The notes under the pieces: generated by a model
The model's database searches: none
Seen by the model: the letters and a program-made list of their open reading frames with translations, nothing else
What the model was told of the DNA's origin: nothing
Program-made: the position numbers and the translations under genes
Shown here: positions 33,615 to 45,242 of the stretch, one piece after another
How positions within the stretch are numbered: the first letter of the stretch is position 1
Layout: every line of letters begins with the position of its first letter
From: Cryptomeria japonica
Taxonomy: Eukaryota > Streptophyta > Pinopsida > Cupressales > Cupressaceae
NCBI RefSeq assembly: GCF_030272615.1
Contig: NC_081412.1
Location: 692,794,083 to 692,858,082 of the forward strand
DNA length: 64,000 nt
Direction of reading: 5' to 3'

Positions 33615-34716
33615 CAACATTCTGATCTGACTTTCTAATCTATTGTTTTGAGAATTCTTGCTTTACCTCTTCAACCTTTTCTTTACCTTTCAAACTAGAA
33701 CCTTTGTTATTTGTCAGTGATGCCTTACTTCTACAAAATTTAGCAATACGTCCAATCTTGTTACAAGCATAACAAGTCACATTGTTCTTCTAAATAGCTT
33801 TCCCATACCCTATGTCGGTATATGTTCTGCATTGATTAGATAAGTGTCCAAATCTTCTACAAACATAACATCTTACATTCATTCTATAATTTTATGAATT
33901 ATGACCAACTTTGTTGCATTTAGAACATTGACCGGTGGGTGTATTAGTGTTCTAATAATTTCTAGATCTACACTGATTTTCTCTATGACCATACTTGTTA
34001 CAGTTAAAGCATTTGCCATTAAATTTGTAAGCAGTAGGTTGTTTTACCAGTTTTCTATGATCATGATTATTTGTAGTACCAAAGCTTTCACCAACTTCAA
34101 AGCAAAGTCCATTTGTATCACCAATAGGTTTTTGATTCTTCAACATGTCACCAAGTTCTTCTGAAATTTTCTAGAATTTCTCCTTGTGTTGATTTGCAGC
34201 AGTCAGTTCATTCTCCAAGATTCCTTTCTGTCTTATGAGTTTAATTTTATCATTTTGTGTATGCATCAGATCTGTCTTCAACATATTATTTTCATGATTA
34301 AGTCTTGTGTTTTCATTTCTAGCATCATTTAGTCTTCTAACCAAGTCTTCTTCATTCTTCTTTCTGTCTTCAATTTCTTTACAAAACATCATAGTCATAT
34401 CCTGCATCTCATTCTTCATTGTACTGATTTCTTGTCTTAGCATGTTTACCAAATCATTAAGAGTTTCCTTTTCATCTTCATCATTCTGCATCTTTTCATA
34501 AAGTTCTCTTCTTTTATTCCTTGCAATAGTAAAATTCTCTTGAAGTGCTTGAATAATATCCTAAGCAGCCTTCAGATCATCTTCAAGTTTGATATTCTTC
34601 ACTTTTTTTGCATCATAGTTTGAAAGAGTTGTTTCCAATTGCTTTCTCAAGTTTTCCATCTCTACCAGTGACAAGATCTTCCTTAAGCTATTATGCTTTT
34701 GAAAATAGAGGACCAG

Positions 34717-34730
34717 GCTCTGATACCAAT
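34717..34730 (-). other. Primer-binding site of element D
   Basis: The minus strand reads ATTGGTATCAGAGC, directly inside the 5' LTR. It is the initiator-methionine tRNA site. Confidence 0.92.
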
Positions 34731-35512
34731 TGTTAGGATTCCCAAAGATACTAAGAGGGGGGTGAATTAGTATCTAACCAGTATATCAAATTACTTTATT
34801 TGAAACATGAAAAGCATATTAAAACTATGTACCAGTAAACCAAAAATAATGTAGTAAATAAGAACAATAACAACATGAGAAGCACACCATACCATAGTAT
34901 TTTAATAGGAAACCCAGTGTGGGAAAAACCTCAGTGGGATTTGTGACCCACAATATTCGCTTACTCGCCAATAAGGGAATATTACTCTTACAATAAGGGA
35001 CTGCACATGCAGGAAGGCCAAGTGCCTAGAGCTCACTACTCAATTACAAAAGAAGTCACACTGACTTACAAAAATGGATTAATCTAATCCAATGTCTTGT
35101 ACTACTTCAGATTAGCATCTGTTATGCCAGATTCAGTACTGGTTTAAGCTCTGCTACAACATAAACCCTTAACCAATAATTCACATATTAGGTCTGCTAT
35201 TACTTTTCCATAATTTGCATTCTATCTCTTGTCTACAAAATGATCTACAAAGATCTCATACATATATGAGTCATATTACAATCTGCCATGTCAGCTTACA
35301 AAAGATTTTACAATTAATTAAAAAATGCATTAATACAAAATTGTTGTTGGCCAGGATGCCCGTATTCTTCCTTTTCACTACCGGTGTTCTGTGTGCCAGT
35401 GTAGAGTCTGTCGGTGCTGGTGCCTGCTAGTATCATATCATTGAAAGGTTTCCATCAATGACAATACCTTCAATCGCCTACAATTTCTCATTGGAGTGTG
35501 CATTTTCCAACA
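34731..35512 (-). repeat. 5' LTR of element D
   Basis: It runs TGTTAGGATTCCC to TTTTCCAACA on the plus strand. The complement of the U5 motif, GAGGGGGGTGAATTAGTA, lies near 34755-34772. The bases TGCGT at 35513-35517 would be its target duplication. Confidence 0.9.
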
Positions 35513-35755
35513 TGCGTATGTACAAAAGCTTCATGATGAATATGGATAGCGCTGATGGAAAATGAATGGATGCAAGCGGAAAGATGCATGAACTAATAGA
35601 TGGAAGAGCTAGCGGACAGATAGCGCCTGTTTGCCAGGTTTTCACCATTTGTTTTTTATTGCACTTTTTCTGATATTTGATTTTTTCCTATTTTTTTGAT
35701 TTTTCACTATTTTTTATTTTTTTGATTTTTCATTGTTTTTGATTTTTCTAATTTT
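35513..35755 (-). other. T sequence downstream of integrase
   Basis: This is noncoding. The stretch 35645-35757 is a run of TTTTTGATTTTTC-like repeats (purine-rich on the element's sense strand). No gene is seen. Confidence 0.5.
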
Positions 35756-37081
35756 TCAGACATAGAATTTTTCCAGGTGCATGCTATTGATAGGTTCCTC
35801 TAGCTGATCTCCATCCTGTGTTGATAGCTGATATGCTCTTGATCCAAATATTGTTGTGACCACAAATGGACCTAACCAGTTTGGTTCAAATTTTCCTTTC
35901 TTTTCTCGATCTGCCCAATTGCATGGATTTTCCTTTAGCACTTGTTCTCCCACTTGAAAGATTCATGGTTTGACCTTATGATTATAGCTTCAACACATTC
36001 TTTTTTGATATACCTTTAGATGATCAAAGGCATTTTGTCTTCATTCATAGATCAGTTCTAACTCTTGTAGTCTAGATACTCGTTATTCTTCATCTGGGAT
36101 GAGACCTTTTAGTGATACACGTAGAGAGGGTATCTCTACTTCGATTGGCAATATTGCTTCTTATCCATATACAAGAGAGAAAGGTGTGGCACTTGTCAGT
36201 GTGTGGATACTGGTGCGGTAGGCCCAAAGAGTAGGGTTTAGTTGAATATGCCAATCTTTTCCAGCATCATTCACTATCTTTTTGAGGATTTTCAAAATTG
36301 TTTTGTTAGATGCTTTTGACTGCCCATTTCCCTGTGAATAATATGGTGTTGAGAATCTGTGCTAGATTTTGAACTTCTCACATAGCTCTTGTACATCTTG
36401 ATTCTTGAATGGTTGCCCATTATCAGTTATAACGGTCATTGGTATTCCATAGTGACAGATGATGTAATTCAAGATAAATGCAGCAATTTATTTTTTCATG
36501 ATGTTGATGAGAGGTACTGCTTCAATCCATTTCATAAAATGTTTTGTAGCTACAAGGATGAATTTGTGACCATTAGATGAAGAAGGATTTATCTTTCCTA
36601 CCAGATCAAGACCCCATTGGCAAAAAGGCCAAGATGTTGTTAAAGCGTGAAGTTCTTGTGCTAGTGCATGAATCAAATTCCAATGGATTTGACATTGTTT
36701 GCATGTTCTTGCTATTTTAAAAGAATCTTGTTCCATAGTCGACCAATAATAGCCCAAGCGTATGAGTTTTTTTGAAAGGGTAAGACCACTTGAATGAGTG
36801 CCACAAATTCCATTATGGACTTCTTGTAAGGCCTTCTCAGATTCTTCTTGTTTGAGACATCTTAAGAGAGTACCATCTAGACCTCGTTTAAACAAGGTAT
36901 CCGCGACGAGAGTAAAATGGGAGGATTGGAGAATAAATTTTCTCTTTTGGTTCTTCGATAAGTCATGAGGTAAGGTGTTGTCTTTCAGGTATGTGTAAGT
37001 TTGGCCATAGCGGGAGGAATTATGTCCAATAAGTTGATAGATGGTTTGGGAATCTAGACAATTAAATGAGGGATGAAACAA
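35756..37081 (-). pseudogene. int: Element T integrase
   Basis: Right to left on the minus strand: a zinc-binding part (CGTHSSGLTLSKKLIRLGYY, then CKQCQIH), core blocks with the first aspartate in WGLDLVGKI, a second in VITDNGQPF near 36430, then a GNGQSKASNKTI block. That last block normally carries the catalytic glutamate (GQ-x-EA); here the codon at 36314-36316 gives lysine. The C-terminal part holds the conserved NWLGPFVVTTIFG-type block and ends at HLEKFYV. Stops occur near 36486, 36363, 36153, 36081, 35985 and 35955. With the catalytic residue and frame lost, the gene is inactive. Confidence 0.88.
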
Positions 37082-37123
37082 CTCTTCAACTAGGAATTCA
37101 TAATGTTGTTGATTTTCCTATGT

Positions 37124-37987
37124 CTATAATAGAGAAGAAAGTGTAGCCATGGTGTCTGCTACTTTTTTGTCATTTCTTGGAATCTGTTCAAAAGTTATTT
37201 CTACAAAGTACTTCTTGAAATCATCCACTATCTTTTTGTAAGGCATGATTTTGTCATCTTTTGTTTGACAGTCATCATTGATTTCACTAATGACAAGCTG
37301 AGAGTCTCCAAAGACCCGAAGTTGTTTAATGTTCCATTCTATAGCCATTTTGATACCTGTTACCAATGCTTCATACTTTGCTATATTGTTTGTGCACGAA
37401 AATCTTAATTTGTATGCTTTCGGGATTGTATTCCCTTATGGTGTGATGAATAGAATTCTTGCTCTTGATCCATGTTGTGTATATGAACCATCAAAGTATA
37501 GTTGTCATGCTTTTGTTGTGACTGTTAAGATATCAGCATCGGGAAACTCAATTTGTAGAGGATGATCATCTTGAAGTGGTGTTTCTGCTGGTTGATCTGC
37601 GATGACTTGTCCCTTGATAGCTTTTTTGTCAACATATTCGATATTAAACTCACTTAGAATCATGATCCATTTTTCTATTCGTCTTATCAATGTGGCTTTG
37701 CTAAGCAAATACTTCAGAGGATAGATTTTAGCTATTAACTTGATGGAGTGAGATAGTTGATAGTGTAGTAGTTTTTGAGAAGCAAAAACTACTGCCAAGC
37801 ATGCTTTTTCTGTTGGTGAATAGTTAACCTCGTATCCCACTAGTGTTCTGTTGATATAGTAGATAGATCGTTCTTTTCCTTCCCTATCTTGTTGTGCGAG
37901 AAAAACTCCCAATGATGCTTCTGTAGTTGATACATAGAGTAATAATGGCTTTCCTAGAATTGGTGACATTAGAACAAGTGGTTGCAT
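37124..37987 (-). pseudogene. Element T RNase H and additional archaeal-type RNase H
   Basis: From 37987: KPLLLYVSTTEASLGVFLAQ and the SIYYINRTL-SPTEKACLAVVFA blocks of the native RT-linked RNase H, ending with a DKKAIKGQVIADQPAE linker. After a break near 37505-37370 comes a second RNase H-like domain: GIKMAIEWNIKQLRVFGDSQLVISEI, VDDFKKYF and RNDKKVADTMATLSSL. This two-RNase-H arrangement is the mark of Tat elements. The frame is maintained, with stops near 37505, 37367 and 37124. Confidence 0.88.
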
Positions 37988-38050
37988 GAGATATACCTTG
38001 ATCTTGTTGAATGCTTCTTCACATTGATGGTCCCATTTGAAATTAACATT

Positions 38051-39426
38051 TTAGTGCAATAGGTGAGTAAATGGTTGACATTTATCTGCTAATTGAGCCA
38101 CAAACCTTTTGATTGACTGGAGTCTTCCTTGTAGTGATCTTAGTTGACTGATATTCTTGGGAGATGCCATTTCCATGATTGCTTTAACTTTAACTGGATC
38201 TACTTCGATACCTCTTGCTGAAACAATGTATCCCAAGAGCTTTCTTGAAGTAACACCAAAGGCACATTTCTTAGGGTTTTGCCTTAGCTTGTATTGTTCT
38301 AATCTGTCAAAGATCTTTTCCAGTATCTCTATATGTTCTTCTCTGATGTATGATTTAGCCAATATGTCATCCACATAGTCTTCCATGAATGTATGCATCA
38401 TGTCATGAAATATAGCTATCATAGTTCTTTGATATGTAGCACCTACGTTCTTTAATCCAAAAGGCATGACGTTCCAACAAAAAGTACCCCATGGGCATGT
38501 GAAAGTTGTCTTTTCTTGATCTTCGGGTGCTATTTTGATTTGATTGTATCTAGAGAAACCATCCATTAGAGAAAACATGGAGCGTCCAGTAGTTAAATCT
38601 ACAATGATGTCGATGTTAGGTAAAGGAAAGTCATCCTTTGGACATGCGTTATTAAGATCTTTGAAGTCTATGCATATTCTGATGCTTTTATCTGGTTTTG
38701 AAATAGGAGCAATGTTGGATACCCACTGAGGATATGCTATAGGTCTGATGAATCCTACATCTAGTAATTTCTTTAGTTTTGCCTTGACTAGAAGAGCAAT
38801 ATGAGGATGCATTTTCCTTAACTTCTATTTAACTAGTTTGGCTCTTGGATTAACATTCAAGTGATGCATATAAGTTCTGGCTCTAACCCTGGCATGTCTA
38901 CATATGACCAAGCAAAATTGATTTGCCTTTGTTTGAAAAATTCCACATATTGTTGCATTTCTACCTCTGATAGAGATGTTGTTAGATGAAGAATCTTTGG
39001 TTGCTTTGTTGTTCCAATGTTAACTATCTCTGTTAGTTCGATCAAGATGGATGACCTTTCTTGATAGTGCTCAAGTAAAGTGTCAAATCTGAGGAGGTTT
39101 TCACTGTTAGAAATGTCCTTTGTTTTTACTTTTTCCTGGTCTAATGTTGCCAATAAATGGTTTTTAGCATTAGACCTGATATTGTTTTCTTTACTTTCAC
39201 TTTTGTGACTAGGAGATATGGCACCCACTTGACTGGAAGATGTGCTGCTAACATTCCTAGTGAGAGTTGTTACAGGTTCAATTGTGTTAAGATATATAGA
39301 TATGGCATGGTCATTTGGAAAGGTATCAATGGCAGTATGTCCTTCATTTTCCCAATCAATAAGGTCAGGGTGGATTAGAGGTAAGGGATCTTCAAGTTGG
39401 GATGTTTCAAGGGTTTCAAGGGTCAT
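38051..39426 (-). pseudogene. pol: Element T reverse transcriptase with N-terminal linker
   Basis: 39426-38857 holds a linker ending in FFKQRQINFAWSYVDMPGLEPE, the usual lead-in to gypsy RT. RT proper (38812-38051) shows KLLDVGFIRPIAYPQWVSN, RICIDFKDLNNACPKDDFPLP, FSLMDGFSRYNQI, the MPFGLKNVGATYQRTM block and the catalytic YVDD near 38365. It ends in the GRLQSIKRFVAQLADKCQPF block. A one-base frame change lies between 38857 and 38812, and a stop lies near 38051. Apart from these, the domain is remarkably complete. Confidence 0.92.
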
Positions 39427-40440
39427 GATGCATGTATCAAAGTTTTCAATATGTGTGTTGATGTTTAGAATGGTACTCTCATTAGAATGATTTCATGTAA
39501 GAAGTTCCTGATTGTCCTTGGTTAAGTCCAAGTTAGCCAAATGTGATTCTAATTCAAGTTAACTAGTTCCTGACATTTGTCCTTCATACGTGTGAACTAT
39601 ATCGACCTCTACATCTCCTTCAAAGCATTTTTCTTTAGTTGATTCTTCAGAGTGATATGAATCCCATTCCCATTCATTAGAATCTGCATGATTTGTAGCC
39701 TGCAATCTATAGATTTGGTCATATAGCATTTCTTATGCTTTTCTGGCTATACTTTTCCTTCTTTCATATTCAACCTCTTCAGGATGGAGATTGAGTTTTG
39801 TCAACTTTTCTATGAGTTCTCCTGAATTTATATTATCTTCTTTCTTATTTTGATTGAGATTTAATGCTACTTGAGAGATGTTTTTAGTTTGTTTCTCTTG
39901 TTGATTTGAAGCTTGCTTCTTTTGCCATTTTGTGTTTGCTTGTGCTTATTGCTGAGCAGATTTTTCTTCCCTTTCAATTGCCAGTTGTTCTTATCTATTT
40001 TCATATTCCTCTTATTGTTGACTAAAAGATGTGTCTTCTGGTAGAGTGACTTGTCCATATCCCAAACATGTTTTCTCTGTAGTCTGCTGAGTATGAAGCT
40101 GAATAGGTTCTGAGATACCATCTTTTCTTTTTCCTATAGGGCTTGTTCTAGTGTATCCCATCCTTCGAAGAATGTTGAATCCTTTTCCATATTTTTTTGT
40201 AGGTATTCTGACATTGTTGATCTTTTGTTGAACTTCTTTGTCTTTGTATAGCCATTGTAGCACATCTTTGTCTTATGTTTCCTCTGAAAAGGTTCTAGCA
40301 CTAATGAATGCTCCATCAAATATTGGAAGATGCTTCACAATTAGTTGTTGTTTAGAGCTTGATGGTTCTCCCAAGGATTTAGGAGAAAGTGGTAATTGTG
40401 ATATTGAGTATTCTCCATTCCCTCGATCTCTTAGTTGCAT
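39427..40440 (-). pseudogene. Element T G-patch domain and acidic linker between protease and RT
   Basis: At 40263-40110 the minus strand encodes KYGKGFNILRRMGYTRTSPIGKR followed by a GISEPIQ block. The glycine spacing matches a G-patch, a domain that binds RNA and RNA helicases and that also occurs downstream of protease in betaretroviruses. About 230 residues of E, Q and N-rich linker follow in the same frame to 39427, with TAG stops near 40020, 39995, 39945, 39733, 39560 and 39497. Role in the element: probably RNA handling during packaging or reverse transcription; this is inference. Confidence 0.72.
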
Positions 40441-41352
40441 TTATTTTTCCATACTTGACAGAATAGAGGCAAATGATTTTTCCTTGGATTGTGTGTTCAA
40501 AAATGTTACTTCCCTGTTATGTGGAACAATTACTTCTTGACCCATTTTTAGATTGCTACAATATTGAAATGGATTTGCATCTACAGATATTGTGATTTCT
40601 TGTCCTTCGTAGGGAAATTTTACACATTGATGATAAGTTGATGGGACTTCTTGCAAGTCATGTATCCATGGTCTCCCTAGGAGCACATTATATGATAGGT
40701 CCAAATATAGAACTTGTCATGTTGTGTCTTTTTGTAGAGGTCCCACTCTAATTGGTAGTATCACAATTCCCTTAGAGGAACGTTCTTCTTCATCATAGGC
40801 TTTCATAGTGATCCTTTTCTGGACATCAACTGTATCTTTTGAATATCCTAAGACACGAACAAGACTCAATGAGAAAATATTTAGGCCAGCTCCACCATCT
40901 ATTAGAACACACTTAACTCGCATTTTTTGAATGAGGACTTCAATATGTAAGGGAGCATTGTGAGGGTGTTGCAAGGACATGTCATCTTCTTTAGTGAATG
41001 ATAAGCAATGAGAGGTTGTGAGGTGTCCCACCATGGTTTGGAATTGATTGATATCAAGATCTTTGGATACAGCTGTATCTCCTAATGCTTGTTCAAGAAT
41101 TTCTTTATGTGTAGATGAAAGTTTTAAAAGCTCCAAGATGGATATTTGTGCGGGTTTTTTCTACAATTGTTCCACTAGATTGTATTGTTTTGTTGTAGTG
41201 GATGATGTGTTTGTTGTAGGACCTAGCAAAACAACTTTGGCTTTGCTTCTTGTGATAGCTCGAGCATGTTCTTGATTTTGTTTTTCTTTAACTACAATCA
41301 CATTCACCACATTGTCATATGTATGAGCATAGTTTACCTTTTCTTTACCCAT
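40441..41352 (-). pseudogene. pro: Element T aspartic protease region
   Basis: The core is KCVLIDGGAGLNIFSLSLVRVLG near 40880-40920, a retropepsin-like block in which the usual D-(T/S)-G is D-G-G, as in many Tat elements. The second conserved block, [14 protein letters not shown], lies near 40665-40704. Upstream (41352-41161) is a K/R-rich stretch that may be the gag-protease boundary. Stops near 40717 and 41161 interrupt an otherwise continuous frame. Confidence 0.82.
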
Positions 41353-42972
41353 ACCATTGTTTATTGTTGATTACTCACCTTTCTCATAGTTTGGAAGTGG
41401 AGTTTTAAAGGCAGTATGAGATTCATTTGTCGTATGCCCATCCACAGTTATTATGCCATTATTAATTAAGTCTTGTATCACATGTTTCAACTTTTGACAA
41501 TTATCTGAGAGATGTCCCTTGTTTCAATTTTAATCGCAATACTGATTATCATTCCACCAAGGTGGTTTTATTTGAGGTTCATAGTTCCTTTCTTCTGGTA
41601 AAGTGATCAATCTATTTGCGAGAAGTGTCTTTAGTGCTGATCCAAGGGGTTCACCAATGTTTGTGAGTTGTCTTCGAAAGAAATTTTTTATAGTTGCTCT
41701 TTGGTGATTGTTGTTTTGTTGTTGTTGAGTGAGTAGATAAATTCAAAATTGGTTGCTTTGGTTTCACATTGTTGTTATCTACTATTCCATCGTTAATGAC
41801 ATTTCAATTTCTATTCCAAAACTTAGTCTTATCATTGTGATTGTTCTTATTGTTGTTGTTAGGAGGATGGACTCCTTCTTTGTATATTTTCAACTCACCC
41901 TTCTTTATCATGGCTTCTTCCATTCTGATTCCATTGTCAAGCATTTTTCCAAAGCTTTGATTTCCTTGCATTTTTAAGTAATAACTCATTTGATCATTTA
42001 AGTTGTCAATGAATATGTCCAATTTTTTGTACTCTGGCAATGTACAAGGATACCGTGATGCTAGGAATCTCCATCACTGTAAGAATGTCATGAAGGGTTC
42101 TCCACTTTTTTGCTTAGTGTTACATAGGTCTAGCATTTTTACTTCATGTTGTATGTTGTAGGAGTATTGTGAAACAAACTTATCTACCAACTCTGAAAAT
42201 GATCCGATTTCAGGGGTAAGTTTGGAGAACCATTCCATAGCTAGTCTAGTTAAGATTTTAGAAATAGTCTCATTAAGTAGGTATCCTCATGTGCAAACTC
42301 CATACTCATTGTGCAAAATTCTTGCATATGATATTAAGGGTCAGTGCTTCCATCATATTTTTTGTATCTCAGGGTTTCAAAACCTATAGGAAATGGTATC
42401 ATGTTTAGATTTCTGTCAAAAGGATAAGGACAAATTTCTTGAAGTGAGTATCATCTAACATTTCCTCTTTGCATCTCTTGGATTTGTGTTTCCATTGCTT
42501 GTAGTTGTCGTGTGAGAGTCATGATAGGGTTATCAACATGATTTGTTCTGGCATGACCATGATTTTTCATTCTAGGAGGATTAGGATCTCTTCTTGTTTC
42601 ATCTCTAGCTCTTCTTGTATCCTCATTGAATTGAATATTATTCAAGGTTTCTACTTCATCTCTTATAGGCATGTTGGTTTCTTCATTGGTCCTAGTGTTA
42701 TTGGGAATTGATGTGTCATTCATGCAGAGACCAAAGATGTCCTCATATTGTTCGTTATTAGGGGGAGGGTCACTTTTCTTTTGTGTCAATTTATTCACAT
42801 CAAAATCCTGGGGAAGTGTAGCACCAGATTTGGCTAGCATTAGAAAGTATTTTTCTTTTTCTTCCTCCAACAATTTCTGCATAAATTTGTCAAATTGGGG
42901 ATCTTTCTTGCTGTCTCTGATATTTTGTTTTGTTATTTCTTCTTCAACTTGTATTTCATCTTCATGTTCCAT
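41353..42972 (-). pseudogene. gag: Element T gag
   Basis: It starts at the ATG at 42972 (MEHEDEIQVEEEITKQ). The N-terminal 170 residues are charged, with a final MTLTRQLQAMETQIQEMQRG helix. The capsid part (42450-41800) contains a FETLRYKKYDGSTDP block and the C-terminal SYYLKMQGNQSFGKMLDNGIRMEEAM block typical of Tat gag. It is broken by many stops and two frame changes between 42450 and 41800. A zinc-knuckle remnant near 41520 (C-x-N-x-x) is too eroded to be sure of. Confidence 0.8.
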
Positions 42973-45220
42973 GTTTATATGCTCTTCAAATTTTTTTAGT
43001 GTTTTGTTTTCAGTCTCTGCGATCCTTCATTTCTGAGCTCTAGTTAGAATGAGCATACACGTATGTTATTTTGCTAGTATTTTGATTGTCCAAAAGGTTG
43101 TTTTGGGTAAGTGATCAATAGTCAATTTCAAGGCAATAGAGTGATATGACACTAAAAGAGAATTCAAGTGTTTAAAAGTTTGCAAGTTTTTCGATCTTTG
43201 ATTTAGGAGTGCAATGATGGTGATTTGATAAGAACCAGGTCCAGTAGGAATGATATATCCTACAATGTGGGACAAGGTTATCCTGACCAAACATTTCAAT
43301 TTTGTGATAAAGGATGATTGATCCAGATGAGAAACTATGTTTGAGTGATCAGTTTATCAAAGAGGGTGATAATGCACTTTGAAATGTTTAAATCTTGAAC
43401 TTGTTGGGGGTGAGCACTTGAAAATCTTGGGGTGTTTATCTTCTAGAGTCTGGTCTAATTTTGATAGGTGATAACTTGACCAAGTAGACACTCTAAGCAC
43501 ATATTGATAGATAATAGGTGTTTATGTTTACAGAAAATTGATCAGGTAAAAATGATAAATTTGAAATAGGCATGCAAGACACAACTCTGGATTGATGAAT
43601 GCAGAGTTTCGTACAACATAAGATTCAGCTTAGGACAACACAAGATATAGATTCATACGACAGAACAAAGTTTTTCATATAAACAGCAACAACTCGTATG
43701 ACTTGGGATTATAGACTATATGACAAAACACCTATTTCATATGACACAAGATAGAAAATAGTACGACAAATGATTTTATGCAAGTTAACTCATCTGATAG
43801 AGATTATGACTCATGCTATAGAGAATTACAGCTCGTATGATAGGTTGCAGAGAATTGTAAAAAGTGTTTGTTTTTCTGATTTTGATCTTTAAATTCTCAT
43901 GATGTTTTGTTGATGTTTTCTAGTTTTTAGGTGTTTGATTTTCTCATTTAGGGATGAATACATAGCAAACACATGATGTGATAATTGACTCCAATCAAGA
44001 TAAACCCTAATTAAGTTGGATGAGAATGAAAACCTTTGCTTGCTGACTTAGGTACACACCTAATAGCTAATCAAAATATGCCCGTTAAGTCTCATGCAAT
44101 GGATTCTCAACGCCATATTATCCGACTCCAAATGCTAATGGGGGCATGATATGGCAAGTGTCTTGGGAGAGTTACTATCTCTCTTACACAAATATTATCA
44201 CCCTTTCGGAGGTGAATCGGGTAGCTTCTATTTTAACTTACACTAGTAAGGGATCTGTTCGGCACGTCGGGGTATAAACTCAATTAAGGGGTCTCCCAGC
44301 CTTGAAAACCAAGGTTTGATATACCTGAAGGTACAGAGGAGAGCTATTCCTGAGCACTGTCGTTGCTTTGATTTTCATCAAAAACACATTTATTTTATAG
44401 TAGGTTGGATTACTTGGCGTTAGCCATTCCCACTTAGGTCGTTCCCCTCTCACCAGCCTTAAGGGATAAGAGTGATTACTCCTCGGGAGGGCAGGCCTGC
44501 TAAAGAAATGCACTAATGAAAGTAAAAGATGAGTCTAGCTTTTTGATCACCTAAGAAAGGTGAGAGAATACTCGCCTATCATCGAAGACATGAAAGACAT
44601 AGTTGTTCATTTCTTTAAGCCCAAATTGAAGTGTGCCTAAAAAATCTTAAAGAATACACAGAGTTTTTTCTTGGATCCTTAGGCAACCTACAAAATAGAC
44701 CCATTAGTAGTCATGATTGTGTTTTAAATTTGTCTTTGACAAGCATATCTTTGACAAGCATCCTGCAGAGAAGAGTTAGGCTTCAAACATCTCATAAATA
44801 GATCAGAGTTAGTGTTAGAAAACTTTAGATTAGAATCAAAAAATCCTAAAATGCAATCTGTTAAAAATCACAGAGCCAGAGACTCGTACGACACAGATTT
44901 CCATTTAGTTTGACACAAATTTAGATCTCTGACACAAGCCAAAACCAGCTCATACGACATAGAATTATGTTTAGTACAAGTAAATAATTTGCAAGAAATA
45001 GGCTCGTATGACACAGATTTAGATCTAGCACAAATAAAGAATTTTCAACATGGAAACTTGTACGACACAGAAATATACCTAGTATGAGTAATGATGAGGT
45101 ATCATCCTAAGTTGAAAGGAAGTTTGTATGAGCTGAAAAGGCAACTCGTACAAATTTCTGAACCAGAGCCGGACAGAGATGAAGTTTGCTAAAGATTAAG
45201 AGGCCAAGAGTGATGATTTC
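42973..45220 (-). other. Long 5' leader of element T with dispersed short repeats
   Basis: This is about 2.2 kb without a convincing gene. Two clusters (about 43605-43845 and 44880-45160) hold roughly a dozen copies of a degenerate CTCGTAYGACACAGA motif, separated by an 850-base stretch lacking it. Small open frames are not conserved-looking. Confidence 0.6.
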
Positions 45221-45240
45221 GGCCCCATGGTGGGCACCAA
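45221..45240 (-). other. Primer-binding site of element T
   Basis: The minus strand reads TTGGTGCCCACCATGGGGCC, just inside the LTR. It resembles the TGGCGCCCACCGTGGGGCC sites of plant Tat elements. Confidence 0.85.
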
Positions 45241-45242
45241 AA

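Larger units (their letters stand above)
32780..34659 (-). pseudogene. Element D ORF1: coiled-coil, four-zinc-knuckle protein (split by solo LTR)
   Basis: It starts on the minus strand at the ATG at 34659 (MENLRKQLETTLSNYD). A long charged coiled coil follows, with a NTNGL-type hinge (PIGDTNGLCFEVGE) matching that of B. Four knuckle positions follow: CFNCNKYGHRENQC, CSKCNKVGHNS (then a stop), CYVCRRFGHLSNQC and CYACNKIGRIAKFC (histidine replaced by arginine). Stops lie near 34562, 34168, 33952, 33790 and 33640. The frame passes through the insertion point of S and ends at 32780. It is about 1.08 kb long without S, shorter than ORF1 of B. Confidence 0.78.
30238..35512 (-). mobile_element. Element D: non-autonomous ORF1/ORF2 element, visible part
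   Basis: From right to left it has a 5' LTR (34731-35512), a primer-binding site, ORF1 (cut by solo LTR S) and ORF2 (cut by element A at 30237/30238). Its remaining part, including the 3' LTR, lies left of the window beyond A. It has the same gene order as B and F but a different LTR family and clearly diverged proteins. No pol domain is seen. Confidence 0.85.

Noticed and set aside
40134-40263. Host RNA-binding (G-patch) gene
   Set aside because: The frame and position are continuous with protease and RT of element T, so it is part of the element polyprotein.
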